Assembly: GCF_002356335.1 (NCBI RefSeq)
Contig: NZ_AP018165.1
Location: 2,170,001-2,234,000, forward strand
Length of the DNA stretch: 64,000 nucleotides
Reading direction: 5' to 3'
Origin: [Mycobacterium] stephanolepidis
GTDB lineage: Bacteria > Actinomycetota > Actinomycetes > Mycobacteriales > Mycobacteriaceae
The notes under the pieces were generated by a model that made no database searches, was not told the DNA's origin, and saw only the letters and a program-made list of their open reading frames with translations. The position numbers and the translations under genes were made by a program. The first letter of the stretch is position 1; each line of letters starts with the position of its first letter. Below, one piece after another: positions 45,401 to 54,640 of this stretch.

Positions 45401-46174
45401 GTGATCAACTTTGCTCTGCGCTCGTGCGGTCTGCGAGGACACGCGACATTCGCTCCCGACGAGCAGCCGCTGCGGGAACGGCTACAGGTCGAGACACCGG
45501 TCGGGGAGGCGTGGCGGTGTCTGCGCTGTGAGACCTTTGTGGTTGGTGCGCCGCGCTATCGCGGACCTGCCGATACCGCACCGGAGATTCCGCGCGGACG
45601 GCTCCTGCGCGATCGGACCTTGATGCGTGTACTCGCGGTCGAGCGTGTGTTCCGCGGGCTGGTGTTCGTCTTGCTCGCCGTGGGTGTGGTGAAGGTCCGC
45701 GGATCACGCGAACATCTCCAACAGGTTTTCGAGCGAGACCTTCCGCTGATCCGGCCGCTGGCCAACCAGATCGGTTGGAACCCGGACAACTCCAAGATCA
45801 TTCGTCATATCGGCGAGGCCTTCGCGCTGTCGTCGTCGACGTTGATGTGGGTGGCTGTGGGCTTGGCCGCCTACGCCGCGATCGAGTTCATCGAGGCATT
45901 CGGCCTATGGCTGATGAAGCGCTGGGGTGAGTACTTCGCCGTCATCGCGACAAGCATCTTCTTGCCGCTGGAGATCTACGAGCTTATTGAAAAGCAAACC
46001 GTTCTCAGGGTTTTGGCGCTACTGGTCAACATCGTGGCCGTGGTGTGGTTGCTGTGGAGCAAGCGGCTATTCGGGCTCAACGGTGGCGGTAAGGCGTACG
46101 AGGAAGAACATCGCGCCGAGAGTCTGCTGAGCGTCGAACGGGCCGCGCTAGCGGAGAATTCGCACGAGCACTGA
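45401..46174 (+). CDS. DUF2127 membrane protein
   Basis: A 257-residue protein. A Cys-bearing N-terminus (RSCGLRGH, WRCLRCETFVVG, possibly metal-binding) leads into four membrane helices from residue 80 (VERVFRGLVFVLLAVGVVKV ... LWLMKRWGEYFAVIATSIFLP), the DUF2127 core. The tail is charged. Function unknown. Start GTG 45401, 70 bp from the divergent deacetylase gene; the in-frame start 39 bp up lies within the promoter. Confidence 0.78.
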   Translation: MINFALRSCGLRGHATFAPDEQPLRERLQVETPVGEAWRCLRCETFVVGAPRYRGPADTAPEIPRGRLLRDRTLMRVLAVERVFRGLVFVLLAVGVVKVRGSREHLQQVFERDLPLIRPLANQIGWNPDNSKIIRHIGEAFALSSSTLMWVAVGLAAYAAIEFIEAFGLWLMKRWGEYFAVIATSIFLPLEIYELIEKQTVLRVLALLVNIVAVVWLLWSKRLFGLNGGGKAYEEEHRAESLLSVERAALAENSHEH

Positions 46175-46183
46175 GCTGTGCCC

Positions 46184-47386
46184 CTAGTGCACATCCGGGG
46201 TGTGCACGCGTTCCGGACGCAACCCCCTGCCGACTGCGATCGGGGGTATGAACTTGAGCGGGCCTCGTCCGATGAAGAACGGCAGTTTGATAGGAGACAG
46301 GTCGCCGGTGAGAACCGGTTTGATGACGTTGTCCTGGACGAACACCTGGAACGCTTGCACCGCTTTGGTCGGAAGCTCGCGTCGGCGCTGCACCTTGGCG
46401 AGGTCCTCGTCGCTGACGTGCCCTCGACGTAGCGGCCCCACAAGGATGTTCGCGGCAGCCACGGCGTCGGCGACGGCCAGGTTGATGCCGACACCACCGG
46501 CAGGCGACATGGCATGCGCGGCATCGCCTATGCACAGCAGACCCGGACGCCACCAGGTCTTGAGTCGATCAACCCGGACATCGAGATGACTGGTGTCGTC
46601 CCAGGAGTGAAGATCGTTCACATGCTCACGCAGCTGCGGACGGGCAGTGATCAGGCGCTCCTTGAATGCGTCGAGAGAGCCGTTTTGCGGTCCCGCGCCC
46701 TTGGGCATGAGGTGGGCGATCTGCCAGTAGTCACCGCGATGGATCATGACCAACAACAGGCCGCGACGCAGTACCGCGAAGGTCTCATCGGGATCGCCCG
46801 GTCGCCGGTTCAGCCGGAACCACAACACGTCCATCGGCGAACTCTCGTTGGCGGTTTCCAGCCCCGAAGCGGCGCGTACGGCTGAGGTGCGTCCATCGGC
46901 GGCAATGACGAGTTGTGCGTGCACCTCCAGGTCCGGCGTACGCACCCCGGCCACCCGATCACCCTCGATGATCAGGTCGGTGACCTCCGCGTTACGGATG
47001 AGCGTGAATTCCGGGTACTGCTCGGCTTTCTCAGCAAGGAAGTCGAGGAAATCCCACTGGGGCATGAATGCGATGTAGGGCTGTTTGTATCCCAACCACT
47101 TGAGTGCGCGGAAGTCACCGAAGGTGCGCAGTCTCCCGTCGCTATCGAAGGCGATGTGATCGACCTTCTGGTGTGGCAGCCGCAGAAAATCATCGATGAA
47201 CCCGAGATCGTCGATGATGCGCATGGTGGTGGGGTGCACGGTGTCCCCGCGGAAGTCACGCAGAAAGTCGGCGTGCTTTTCCAGGACGACGACGTTGATC
47301 CCCGCCCGAGCCAGCAGGAGTGCATGCACCAGCCCTGCGGGGCCGCCGCCGGCAACACACACCTGAGTCTGCAGAACTTGCGTCAT
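46184..47386 (-). CDS. FAD-dependent aromatic-type monooxygenase
   Basis: A 400-residue group A flavoprotein. FAD motif VCVAGGGPAGLVHALLLARAG (about 9-29), the middle region with LVIAADGRTSAVRAASGL (DG motif) and LCIGDAAHAMSPAGGVGIN (GD motif). It hydroxylates an aromatic or quinone-like compound with NAD(P)H. ATG 47386 is chosen because the FAD motif must be close to the N-terminus; the frame upstream crosses the MarR gene. Divergent from MarR, whose control is likely. It is not the known TetX-type enzyme by motif, but drug oxidation cannot be ruled out. Confidence 0.85.
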   Translation of the reverse strand: MTQVLQTQVCVAGGGPAGLVHALLLARAGINVVVLEKHADFLRDFRGDTVHPTTMRIIDDLGFIDDFLRLPHQKVDHIAFDSDGRLRTFGDFRALKWLGYKQPYIAFMPQWDFLDFLAEKAEQYPEFTLIRNAEVTDLIIEGDRVAGVRTPDLEVHAQLVIAADGRTSAVRAASGLETANESSPMDVLWFRLNRRPGDPDETFAVLRRGLLLVMIHRGDYWQIAHLMPKGAGPQNGSLDAFKERLITARPQLREHVNDLHSWDDTSHLDVRVDRLKTWWRPGLLCIGDAAHAMSPAGGVGINLAVADAVAAANILVGPLRRGHVSDEDLAKVQRRRELPTKAVQAFQVFVQDNVIKPVLTGDLSPIKLPFFIGRGPLKFIPPIAVGRGLRPERVHTPDVH

Positions 47387-47458
47387 ACCCGGGGACGCTA
47401 CGCCCGAATCGGTTGCGGCGGGGGTCACTCGTGCAATGCGGTAGCTGATATGCGCATG

Positions 47459-47481
47459 CGTATGATTTTGCAAAGTATACG
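47459..47481. promoter_or_regulatory. Possible MarR operator
   Basis: CGTAT (47459-47463) and ATACG (47477-47481) flank an inner palindrome TTTGCAAA (47467-47474), off centre by one base, midway in the 124-bp gap between the monooxygenase and MarR starts. Short arms make this tentative. Confidence 0.35.
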
Positions 47482-47510
47482 ATATCGCGACGTCGTCTAT
47501 CCTGATATCC

Positions 47511-47966
47511 GTGGCGCAACAGAATCCAGATGCCCGGCCTGACCTTGCGGCGCTGATGGTTCCGCTCGGCCGATCATTGATGCGCGCAGAGTTGCCGCTG
47601 CTGGAGGCGCACGGTGTATCGATGTGGGCGTACGCCGTGCTGACGGCGCTCAGAGACAACGAGGCGAGTAGTCAGGCCAGCTTGGCCGATGCGATAGGCG
47701 CGGACCGCACCCGGATCATCGCCGTGCTCGATGATCTGCAGGATCGGAAGCTGATCAACCGTCAGCCCGATCCCAGCGACCGGCGCAGTAATCTGCTGTC
47801 ATTGACGGCAGGTGGCCGCAAAACCGTTACCGCAGTGCAGAAAGCGATTCAGGAGAACGAGAAGCGGATTCTGGCCGGCGTCTCCCCAGCAGATCGCGAC
47901 GTGTTCCTTCGAGTGCTATCACACCTGGCGGCACTTGATGATTCGGAGATCGACCCCAGGCGCTAG
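47511..47966 (+). CDS. MarR-family transcriptional regulator
   Basis: A 151-residue winged-helix regulator: WAYAVLTALRDNEASSQASLADAIGADRTRIIAVLDDLQDRKLINRQPDPSDRRSNLLSLT spans the usual MarR core (about 40-100), with DPSDRRSN the wing. Start GTG 47511. Divergent from the FAD monooxygenase, which it probably represses until an aromatic ligand binds. Its stop overlaps the end of the BVMO gene by 4 bp. Confidence 0.88.
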   Translation: MAQQNPDARPDLAALMVPLGRSLMRAELPLLEAHGVSMWAYAVLTALRDNEASSQASLADAIGADRTRIIAVLDDLQDRKLINRQPDPSDRRSNLLSLTAGGRKTVTAVQKAIQENEKRILAGVSPADRDVFLRVLSHLAALDDSEIDPRR

Positions 47967-49444
47967 GCGGCCGAGGACACGGCCTTTGACTTCGCGGTAC
48001 CGAAGCGCATGTTCTCGTCCATTCGATCACGATGGAACGCAAGAAGATCCAGCACATAGTTGTGCCGGATGGCCCAGGGGCCCTTTACTCCGGAACGTGG
48101 CATGTGGTCACCGCCGCGGCTCACGTAGCCCGATGACAGGTTGAAGAACGGTCGGGCTTCGATCTCCTCGCCGTGCCGGTCCGGGTACGCATGGGTGTAA
48201 CCACGGCGGTCCATGTAGTCGAGAAGTCGCACCACCGCCCGCGCGCTCAGATCGGCACGCAGCGTCCATGACGCATTGGTGTAACCAACGCTCCATGCGG
48301 CGTTCGGTACCCCTTCGATCAGGTATCCCTTGTAGATGAACCGATTTGGGGAGTCGATGGGGGAGCCGTCGACGCTCAGCGCGATGCCTCCGAATATCTG
48401 AAGGTTCAGGCCTGTTGCCGTGATGATGACGTCGGCACGTAGCTCCTCGCCCGATCCCAGCCGGATGCCCGATGGAGTGAAGGACTCGATGGTGTCGGTG
48501 ACCATGCGGACACCTCCAGCGCTGATGGCTTCGAAGAGATCTCCATCGGTGTCGGCGCACACGCGCTGATCCCACGGGTTGTACCGCGGCTTGAAGTGAA
48601 CGTCGACCGGATAGTCGGCGGGTAGCCGCTTGGAGATTCGGCGCCTGATGAACCATTTGGCGAATCCCGGTGCCCTACGGCAGACGTGGTACATGATCCA
48701 GCTGAACCCGCCCAGCCAGATCCGGGCGAAATGCTGAACAAGATTGGGCGGAAGCACTTTTCGAACCAGGCCGACAATGCGGTCGGCCCGGTCGATGGGG
48801 TAGACGTAGCTTGGGGAGCGCTGCAACATGTTCACCTTTGCTCCGGCGCGTGCCAACGACGGCACCAGCGTGACCGCGGTGGCGCCGCTGCCGATGACCG
48901 TTACCTCCTTGCCCGAGCAATCCAGGTCTTCGGGCCAGTGCTGGGGATGGATCAGCTTTCCGGCGAAATCGGTGATGCCCGGGAATTGGGGGGTGTAGCC
49001 GTCGTCGTAGTTGTAGTAACCGGTGCACAGGTAGAGGAATCGGGCCCGGTAGGTCGTCGGTCCCTCCGGCGTGTCCACCCGCACCGTCCAGGTGTCGGTA
49101 TCGGTACGGAAGTCGGCTCCAGTGACCTTGGCGGAGAACGTGATCTGGCTGTCGATGCCGTAGTCGCGGGCGGCGTTCTCCAGGTAGTCACGGATGTCGG
49201 CGCCGTCGGCGATGGTGTTGCGTTCGTGCCACGGGTGGTATCCGAAGCTCAGTGTGTAGATGTCGCTGTCGGATCGGATTCCCGGGTACCGGAACAGGTC
49301 CCAGGTCCCGCCGATGCGTTCGCGGCGCTCGACGACATGAAAGCTGCGGCCCGCCGCGCTCAATCGGACAGCGGCATTGATGCCGGATATTCCGGCTCCC
49401 ACAATGAGAACGTCAAGCAGGTCGTGCTCCGAGATCTCGGCCAT
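47963..49444 (-). CDS. Baeyer-Villiger monooxygenase, EthA-like
   Basis: A 493-residue FAD/NADPH monooxygenase closely resembling mycobacterial EthA (489): LIVGAGISGINAAVRL (13-28), GGTWDLFRYPGIRSDSD, the BVMO fingerprint FAGKLIHPQHWP, and VIGSGATAVTLVPSLARAGA for NADPH. NPWDQRVC and ATGLNLQIFGG are also shared. BVMOs insert oxygen next to a ketone; EthA also activates thioamide drugs such as ethionamide. No EthR-like TetR is adjacent, so this is a paralogue rather than ethA itself. Start ATG 49444. Transcribed towards MarR. Confidence 0.9.
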   Translation of the reverse strand: MAEISEHDLLDVLIVGAGISGINAAVRLSAAGRSFHVVERRERIGGTWDLFRYPGIRSDSDIYTLSFGYHPWHERNTIADGADIRDYLENAARDYGIDSQITFSAKVTGADFRTDTDTWTVRVDTPEGPTTYRARFLYLCTGYYNYDDGYTPQFPGITDFAGKLIHPQHWPEDLDCSGKEVTVIGSGATAVTLVPSLARAGAKVNMLQRSPSYVYPIDRADRIVGLVRKVLPPNLVQHFARIWLGGFSWIMYHVCRRAPGFAKWFIRRRISKRLPADYPVDVHFKPRYNPWDQRVCADTDGDLFEAISAGGVRMVTDTIESFTPSGIRLGSGEELRADVIITATGLNLQIFGGIALSVDGSPIDSPNRFIYKGYLIEGVPNAAWSVGYTNASWTLRADLSARAVVRLLDYMDRRGYTHAYPDRHGEEIEARPFFNLSSGYVSRGGDHMPRSGVKGPWAIRHNYVLDLLAFHRDRMDENMRFGTAKSKAVSSAA

Positions 49445-49487
49445 GATGCTCCTGATCGCCTTTGACTAGACAACACCCGTGTTCACG

Positions 49488-50651
49488 CTACCCCGTCGCA
49501 GGTGCGCGATACCCCGAGAGTGCTTGCAAGACCGGAGCGGCGGCCCGAGCGGCCATGACCGCGTACGCCTCCTCGGTCTGCAGGGCGACATCGCGCGGGT
49601 CGCGGGAGCCTCGTTCTATGCGGTCGCGTACGAATGCCAGCTCGACGACCTGTGCCGCAAAATTCTTCACCGCGGCGCCGCTGGGGGCACCGCCGATTCG
49701 TCTGGCTTCGGCGACGGCGTGCTTGCGATCCTTGATCGAACCCAGCCAGGTGGCCTCGTTGGGGGTGATCAACCCGGCGGCCACCATCCCCGGCAATTTC
49801 TCGGCGACGACATGCTGTTCCTTACGTCGGCTGCGTACCCCCACCACGATCATCAGCACGAAAATGGGGACCATCCACAGCACGTACACCGCGAGGTAGC
49901 CCTGGAATCCGAGGAATGACGAGCCATTCCATAGGCCGTGCATGAGGACCGCCGCGAGGTATCCAGCACCGATGCACAGGAATTTGGCGATGGCGCTACG
50001 TTGCCGCAGGGAGTAGTAGATGCCGATACCCGTCATGGTGGTGAACAGGGAGTGGGCGAAGGGGCCCAGTCCCAGCCGCAGGATCGCGGTAATTACTGAC
50101 TCGCCGACAGTGTTGCCACTACCGATGTAGGCGATGTCTTCGAGCCATGCGAATCCGGCAGCGGTGATGCCCGCGTACACGAGGCAATCGGTGAGCGAGT
50201 TGAGTTCGTGGCGGCGCCGGCCGGTCAACATCAGTAGCAAAAAGGCGCCCTTGGCGGCCTCTTCGATGAAGGGCGCACGGATCGCTATCGCCGCGAAAGT
50301 CGTGCTGCCCGCTGGATCGAAAACTGACCCGAAGGCCAGTTCGAGGATGATCGAGACGACGACGGATAGAGACGCGCCCCAGGTGAAGGCCAGTACAAGG
50401 AGCCTTGAGGGTTCCGGCTCCCATCTGTCGAGCCACAGATAGCACAGCACGACAACCCCGATCGCGATGCTCGACAAGACCAGCCCGATCATCGCGCCGG
50501 CCGGGTTGGAGACAAGCAATCCGGCCAGGATCAGCCCTGTCACCAGCGCCAGGGCGATGATGACGCCGATCGGCGCGCCGACTTTTTTGATCCGCTGGGG
50601 AAACCCCCGGATGGGTGGCATAGGGGCGGGTGCGGGCGCGTAGGACACCAC
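49488..50651 (-). CDS. PrsW-family intramembrane metalloprotease
   Basis: A 387-residue membrane protein with about eight helices. The catalytic motifs are FIEEAAKG (EExxK, residues 129-135), WLEDIAYIG with the second acidic site, FAHSLFTTMTG and LMHGLWNGSS with the His residues. PrsW-type proteases cleave membrane proteins such as anti-sigma factors; mycobacterial copies have no proven target. A cytosolic tail of about 110 residues (MVAAGLITPNEATWLGS) is extra. Start GTG 50651 or GTG 50648. Divergent from rpsA. Confidence 0.85.
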   Translation of the reverse strand: MVSYAPAPAPMPPIRGFPQRIKKVGAPIGVIIALALVTGLILAGLLVSNPAGAMIGLVLSSIAIGVVVLCYLWLDRWEPEPSRLLVLAFTWGASLSVVVSIILELAFGSVFDPAGSTTFAAIAIRAPFIEEAAKGAFLLLMLTGRRRHELNSLTDCLVYAGITAAGFAWLEDIAYIGSGNTVGESVITAILRLGLGPFAHSLFTTMTGIGIYYSLRQRSAIAKFLCIGAGYLAAVLMHGLWNGSSFLGFQGYLAVYVLWMVPIFVLMIVVGVRSRRKEQHVVAEKLPGMVAAGLITPNEATWLGSIKDRKHAVAEARRIGGAPSGAAVKNFAAQVVELAFVRDRIERGSRDPRDVALQTEEAYAVMAARAAAPVLQALSGYRAPATG

Positions 50652-50723
50652 CGAAGAGTAGCTGCGCGCTCACTCGCGGGTGCGGTATCCGCCCGGCGCC
50701 CCCAGTCGCCAATGAGACCGGGT

Positions 50724-50779
50724 TTGTCCTGGTGGAGGGCAGTCGAGTAAGGTGAAGTCCATCTCTGCCGCACGTGCGG
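50724..50779 (+). promoter_or_regulatory. rpsA promoter and leader palindrome
   Basis: TTGTCC (50724-50729) and TAAGGT (50748-50753) are 18 bp apart, a plausible SigA-type promoter giving a leader of about 100 nt. At its 5' end CCGCACGTGCGG (50768-50779) is a perfect 12-bp palindrome. S1 genes are often autoregulated through their leader. Confidence 0.45.
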
Positions 50780-50859
50780 AGGTCGAAGCACGCCCGCAGC
50801 TGAAGCTAGCTGTGGCAGAACTGTCCCTACTACACAACCTGTCCGGAGCAACCCAACAC

Positions 50860-52311
50860 ATGCCAAGTCCCACCGTGACCTCGCCGCAAGTAGCCGTCAA
50901 CGACATCGGCTCGGCCGAGGATTTTCTCGCCGCTATCGACAAGACGATCAAGTACTTCAACGATGGCGACATCGTCGAAGGGACCATCGTCAAGGTTGAC
51001 CGCGACGAAGTTCTTCTTGACATCGGTTACAAGACCGAAGGTGTCATCCCGTCCCGCGAACTGTCGATTAAGCACGATGTCGACCCCAACGAGGTCGTTT
51101 CCGTGGGCGACGAGGTCGAGGCCCTGGTCCTCACCAAGGAGGACAAGGAAGGCCGTCTGATCCTGTCCAAGAAGCGCGCTCAGTACGAGCGGGCCTGGGG
51201 TACGATCGAAGAGCTCAAGGAGAAGGACGAGGCCGTCAAGGGCACCGTCATCGAGGTCGTCAAGGGCGGCCTGATCCTCGACATCGGCCTGCGCGGCTTC
51301 CTGCCCGCATCGCTGGTCGAGATGCGTCGCGTCCGCGATCTGCAGCCGTACATCGGCAAGGAGATCGAGGCCAAGATCATCGAGCTCGATCGCAACCGCA
51401 ACAACGTGGTGCTGAGCCGTCGTGCCTGGCTGGAGCAGACCCAGTCCGAGGTGCGCAGCGAGTTCCTCAACCAGCTCACCAAGGGTGCCATACGCAAGGG
51501 TGTCGTGTCCTCGATCGTCAACTTCGGCGCGTTCGTCGATCTCGGAGGGGTTGACGGCCTGGTTCACGTGTCCGAGCTGTCCTGGAAGCACATCGACCAC
51601 CCGTCCGAGGTGGTTCAGGTGGGCGACGAGGTCACCGTCGAGGTTCTCGACGTCGACATGGACCGCGAGCGGGTTTCGTTGTCGCTCAAGGCGACCCAGG
51701 AAGATCCGTGGCGTCACTTCGCTCGCACCCACGCCATCGGCCAGATCGTTCCCGGCAAGGTCACCAAGCTGGTGCCGTTCGGTGCGTTCGTCCGAGTGGA
51801 AGAGGGCATCGAGGGTCTGGTGCACATCTCCGAGCTGTCCGAGCGCCACGTCGAGGTGCCGGATCAGGTCGTGGGTGTCGGTGACGACGCGATGGTCAAG
51901 GTCATCGACATCGACCTGGAGCGTCGTCGCATCTCGCTGAGCCTCAAGCAGGCCAACGAGGACTACACCGAGGAGTTCGACCCCTCGAAGTACGGCATGG
52001 CCGACAGCTACGACGAGGCCGGCAACTACATCTTCCCGGAGGGTTTCGACTCCGAGACGAACGAGTGGCTCGAAGGCTTCGACAAGCAGCGTGAAGAGTG
52101 GGAGGCCCGGTACGCCGAGGCCGAGCGTCGTCACAAGATGCACACCATTCAGATGGAGAAGTCCGCAGCCGCCGCCGAGGCGGAGGCCGCTGCCGTGGCG
52201 AACGGTTCTTCCAGCTCGTCGCGGTCCGATGATTCGGCTTCGCAGGGTGGCTCGCTCGCCAATGACGAGCAGCTCGCCGCACTGCGCGAAAAGCTGGCTG
52301 GCAACGCCTAA
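50860..52311 (+). CDS. rpsA: 30S ribosomal protein S1
   Basis: A 483-residue S1, nearly identical to M. tuberculosis RpsA (481) over the first 400 residues. It begins PSPTVTSPQVAVNDIGS; four S1 RNA-binding repeats follow at about 34-103, 121-186, 207-275 and 292-361 (for example GDIVEGTIVKVDRDEVLLDIG and IRKGVVSSIVNFGAFVDLGG). The acidic, Ser-rich tail is variable. It binds mRNA to the 30S subunit and is essential. ATG 50860 is chosen by homology; the frame stays open for 36 codons upstream but that part is leader. A strong terminator follows. Confidence 0.98.
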   Translation: MPSPTVTSPQVAVNDIGSAEDFLAAIDKTIKYFNDGDIVEGTIVKVDRDEVLLDIGYKTEGVIPSRELSIKHDVDPNEVVSVGDEVEALVLTKEDKEGRLILSKKRAQYERAWGTIEELKEKDEAVKGTVIEVVKGGLILDIGLRGFLPASLVEMRRVRDLQPYIGKEIEAKIIELDRNRNNVVLSRRAWLEQTQSEVRSEFLNQLTKGAIRKGVVSSIVNFGAFVDLGGVDGLVHVSELSWKHIDHPSEVVQVGDEVTVEVLDVDMDRERVSLSLKATQEDPWRHFARTHAIGQIVPGKVTKLVPFGAFVRVEEGIEGLVHISELSERHVEVPDQVVGVGDDAMVKVIDIDLERRRISLSLKQANEDYTEEFDPSKYGMADSYDEAGNYIFPEGFDSETNEWLEGFDKQREEWEARYAEAERRHKMHTIQMEKSAAAAEAEAAAVANGSSSSSRSDDSASQGGSLANDEQLAALREKLAGNA

Positions 52312-52326
52312 GCACGTGTTCTGAAG

Positions 52327-52365
52327 GAGGGCCCCGGTCATCACGACCGGGGCCCTCTTTTGTTT
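52327..52365 (+). terminator. Rho-independent terminator after rpsA
   Basis: GAGGGCCCCGGTC (52327-52339) pairs perfectly with GACCGGGGCCCTC (52345-52357) over a 5-nt loop, followed by TTTTGTTT. It lies 15 bp after the rpsA stop. Confidence 0.93.
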
Positions 52366-52457
52366 GACCGTGAGCTCGGGGCGGCGATATCTGGAGAATC
52401 CGAGAGGGCAACGCCCCCAACGCATAGTGAACGCGCCGGGAGTGACAGACTGCGGGC

Positions 52458-53654
52458 ATGTTGCGCATCGGCCTGACCGGAGGAATCGGCGCGGGGAAGT
52501 CCACGGTGTCCCGGACACTCGCGGAATGTGGCGCGTTCATCGTGGACAGCGATGTCATCGCGCGTGAAGTGGTCGAACCGGGAACTCCCGGGCTGGCGGC
52601 GCTCGTGGATGCCTTCGGTGAATCGATCCTGCGGCCCGATGGTGCGTTGGATCGACCGGCATTGGCCGCAATCGCCTTCCAGGACGACACGCACCGCGCC
52701 ACGCTCAACGGGATCGTGCACCCGCTGGTCGGAGCCCGCCGAGCCGAACTGATGGCCGCCGCCGGTGAGGATGCCATTGTGGTGGAGGACATTCCATTGC
52801 TCACCGAGAACTCTTTGGCGCCCTTCTATCACTTGGTACTGGTGGTGCACGCGGAGATCGAGACGCGCGTGAAACGGCTCATCACGCATCGCGGCATGGA
52901 TGAACAGGACGCGCGTTCCCGGGTGGCCGCGCAGGCCAGCGACGATCAACGTCGTGCCATTGCAGATGTGTGGCTTGATAATTCGGGCGATACCGAAGTG
53001 CTTGCTCAAACAGTCCGAGATCTCTGGGCTGTCCGGTTGCTGCCGTATGCACATAACCTGCGCACACGGCAACGGGCACAGTGGGCACCCGTGCTGGTGC
53101 GCGCCGACCCCACCTGGCCGGCTCAAGCGCAGCGCGTGGTAAACCGGATCGCGGTGGCATGCGGGTCGAAGGCACTGCGGATCGACCACATCGGTTCCAC
53201 CGCTGTACCAGGGCTTGATGCCAAGGACGTGATCGATATTCAGGTAACCGTCGAGTCGCTCGAGGTGGCAGATGCCCTGGCCGATCCGCTGGCCGGGATC
53301 GGGCTGCCCCCGATCGCGGGCATCACCTCAGATGACCCGCATGACGGCGACAAAGCCAAATGGGGCAAGCGAATTCACGCCTCCGGTGATCCAGGGCGCG
53401 CGGTTCTTGTGCATGTACGGGTCGACGGGTGGCCGGGTCAGCGGTTCGCTCTGGTCTTCAGGGATTGGCTGCGCTCCGATCAGCCGGCGCGAGCGGAGTA
53501 CCTCGCCATAAAACGCGAGGCCGAGCGGGAGGCCGCTACGTCAGGCGGTGATCCTGCCGCCTACGTGGAGGCCAAGGAACCCTGGTTCGCGCAGGCGTAT
53601 CCGCGGGCACTTGCATGGGCCGACGAGACCGGGTGGGCACCACCGACGAGCTGA
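52458..53654 (+). CDS. coaE: Dephospho-CoA kinase fused to GrpB domain
   Basis: A 398-residue two-domain protein. Residues 1-195 are CoaE (P-loop [11 protein letters not shown] at 6-16, [18 protein letters not shown]), which phosphorylates dephospho-CoA in the last step of CoA synthesis. Residues about 215-390 are a GrpB/UPF0157 nucleotidyltransferase-fold domain ([37 protein letters not shown]) of unknown function. The same fusion is known in M. tuberculosis CoaE (about 407 residues). ATG 52458. It lies 1 bp from the convergent TetR gene. Confidence 0.96.
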   Translation: MLRIGLTGGIGAGKSTVSRTLAECGAFIVDSDVIAREVVEPGTPGLAALVDAFGESILRPDGALDRPALAAIAFQDDTHRATLNGIVHPLVGARRAELMAAAGEDAIVVEDIPLLTENSLAPFYHLVLVVHAEIETRVKRLITHRGMDEQDARSRVAAQASDDQRRAIADVWLDNSGDTEVLAQTVRDLWAVRLLPYAHNLRTRQRAQWAPVLVRADPTWPAQAQRVVNRIAVACGSKALRIDHIGSTAVPGLDAKDVIDIQVTVESLEVADALADPLAGIGLPPIAGITSDDPHDGDKAKWGKRIHASGDPGRAVLVHVRVDGWPGQRFALVFRDWLRSDQPARAEYLAIKREAEREAATSGGDPAAYVEAKEPWFAQAYPRALAWADETGWAPPTS

Positions 53655-53655
53655 C

Positions 53656-54339
53656 TCAGTGCGCCTGCGCGACGATGCCGACGCAGGTCGCCGTCAACAG
53701 CCTCGTCAGCGCCGGCTCGAAGTCCAGATTCCAGTCCGGTGGGACGCCTGGCTCGTTCTTGTAGTCGTGGTCGAGGCCCTCCGGGGGATGGGCGACCTGC
53801 CACAGCATCGCGGCCAGTGAGAAGGCTGCGACCAGGATGTCCAATGAACTCTTGCGACCGATCTCGGGGAGAGCGCGCTCGATTGATTCGGCGATCGCCA
53901 TCACCGCCACATTGCTGATCTGCTTGACTTCCGCGACGCGCTCCACATCGACCTCGTGCTCGAGATGCAGGTGCTGGTTCGCGAGTAGGTCGCAGAACAG
54001 AGGGTCCGCCGCGAGCCCGTGTACGAGGGCCTCGGCCACGCGGGCGGGGGAGCCGGTGCCGGGTTCGGCCAACGCCGAACACACCGTGTCCGACCAGCGA
54101 GTCCAGCCTTCGGCAGCCAGGTGCAGCAGTACTTCCTTATGGGAGCTGAAGTAGCGCCGAACCGCGGAGTAGTGCACTCCGGCGCGGTTGGCGACGGCGG
54201 TCAGCGTTACCGAGGTGACACCGGATTCCACGGCCAGCGATCGTGCGGCTTCCACGATCGCTGCGGCCCGCTGACGCTTCTTTTCGTCCGTGCGGGCGCG
54301 TTGGAAAGTCAGTTGCGCCACGTGCCGAGGATAACGCAC
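53656..54339 (-). CDS. TetR repressor of MmpS-MmpL efflux (MAB_2299c-like)
   Basis: A 227-residue TetR with HTH at about 20-65 (RAAAIVEAARSLAVESGVT, SVTLTAVANRAGVHYSAVRRYFSSHKEVLLH). It is divergent from two tandem mmpS-mmpL pairs, exactly the layout of MAB_2299c, whose loss in M. abscessus raises efflux and cross-resistance to clofazimine and bedaquiline. Start GTG 54339; a second GTG at 54321 is also possible. A sequence matching the operator motif overlaps its start, implying autoregulation. Orthology is inferred from gene order and organism type. Confidence 0.88.
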   Translation of the reverse strand: MRYPRHVAQLTFQRARTDEKKRQRAAAIVEAARSLAVESGVTSVTLTAVANRAGVHYSAVRRYFSSHKEVLLHLAAEGWTRWSDTVCSALAEPGTGSPARVAEALVHGLAADPLFCDLLANQHLHLEHEVDVERVAEVKQISNVAVMAIAESIERALPEIGRKSSLDILVAAFSLAAMLWQVAHPPEGLDHDYKNEPGVPPDWNLDFEPALTRLLTATCVGIVAQAH

Positions 54340-54395
54340 GGCGTGTGATTTGCGACGTAGCGAACCACCCGGTAGCGTGCGTTACGCACGTGATA
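54333..54395. promoter_or_regulatory. Putative TetR operator region for the mmpS-mmpL locus
   Basis: CGTGCG-TTA-CGCACG (54376-54390) is a perfect palindrome followed by TGATA. A similar TAACGCACGGCGTGTGAT begins at 54333 and covers the TetR start codon. TetR binding to both would repress its own gene and the pump genes. The rest of the gap to mmpS (54396-54640) shows a hairpin CCGGGCG-GATT-CGCCCGG (54474-54491) and no gene. Confidence 0.55.
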
Positions 54396-54640
54396 TGCGT
54401 TAAAGATCCTGATGAACGCGCTGGAAGGGAGCCAACTGTTCCGCACTTAGGCATGGTTTACTTCGAGAAACGTCCGGGCGGATTCGCCCGGGTACCGCAG
54501 GCTCGAAGCAACCATCACGTGGCGATAGCTGCGCCGCCTTTCGATGGGGCGGTCGAGTGCGGATATCCGATCAGTAGTTGAGCCAGGTTCGGGCGAGTGG
54601 CGTCGGCTTGCACAACGCCAACGGGTGAAGGGGTTTTACG

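Noticed and set aside
46184..47386. FAD monooxygenase as a TetX-type tetracycline-inactivating enzyme
   Set aside because: Shares only general group A flavoprotein motifs; no TetX-specific features could be recognised.
50830..52518. 562-codon open frame antisense to rpsA
   Set aside because: Shadow of the GC-rich third codon positions of rpsA, which is certain by homology; no protein-like motifs or ribosome site.
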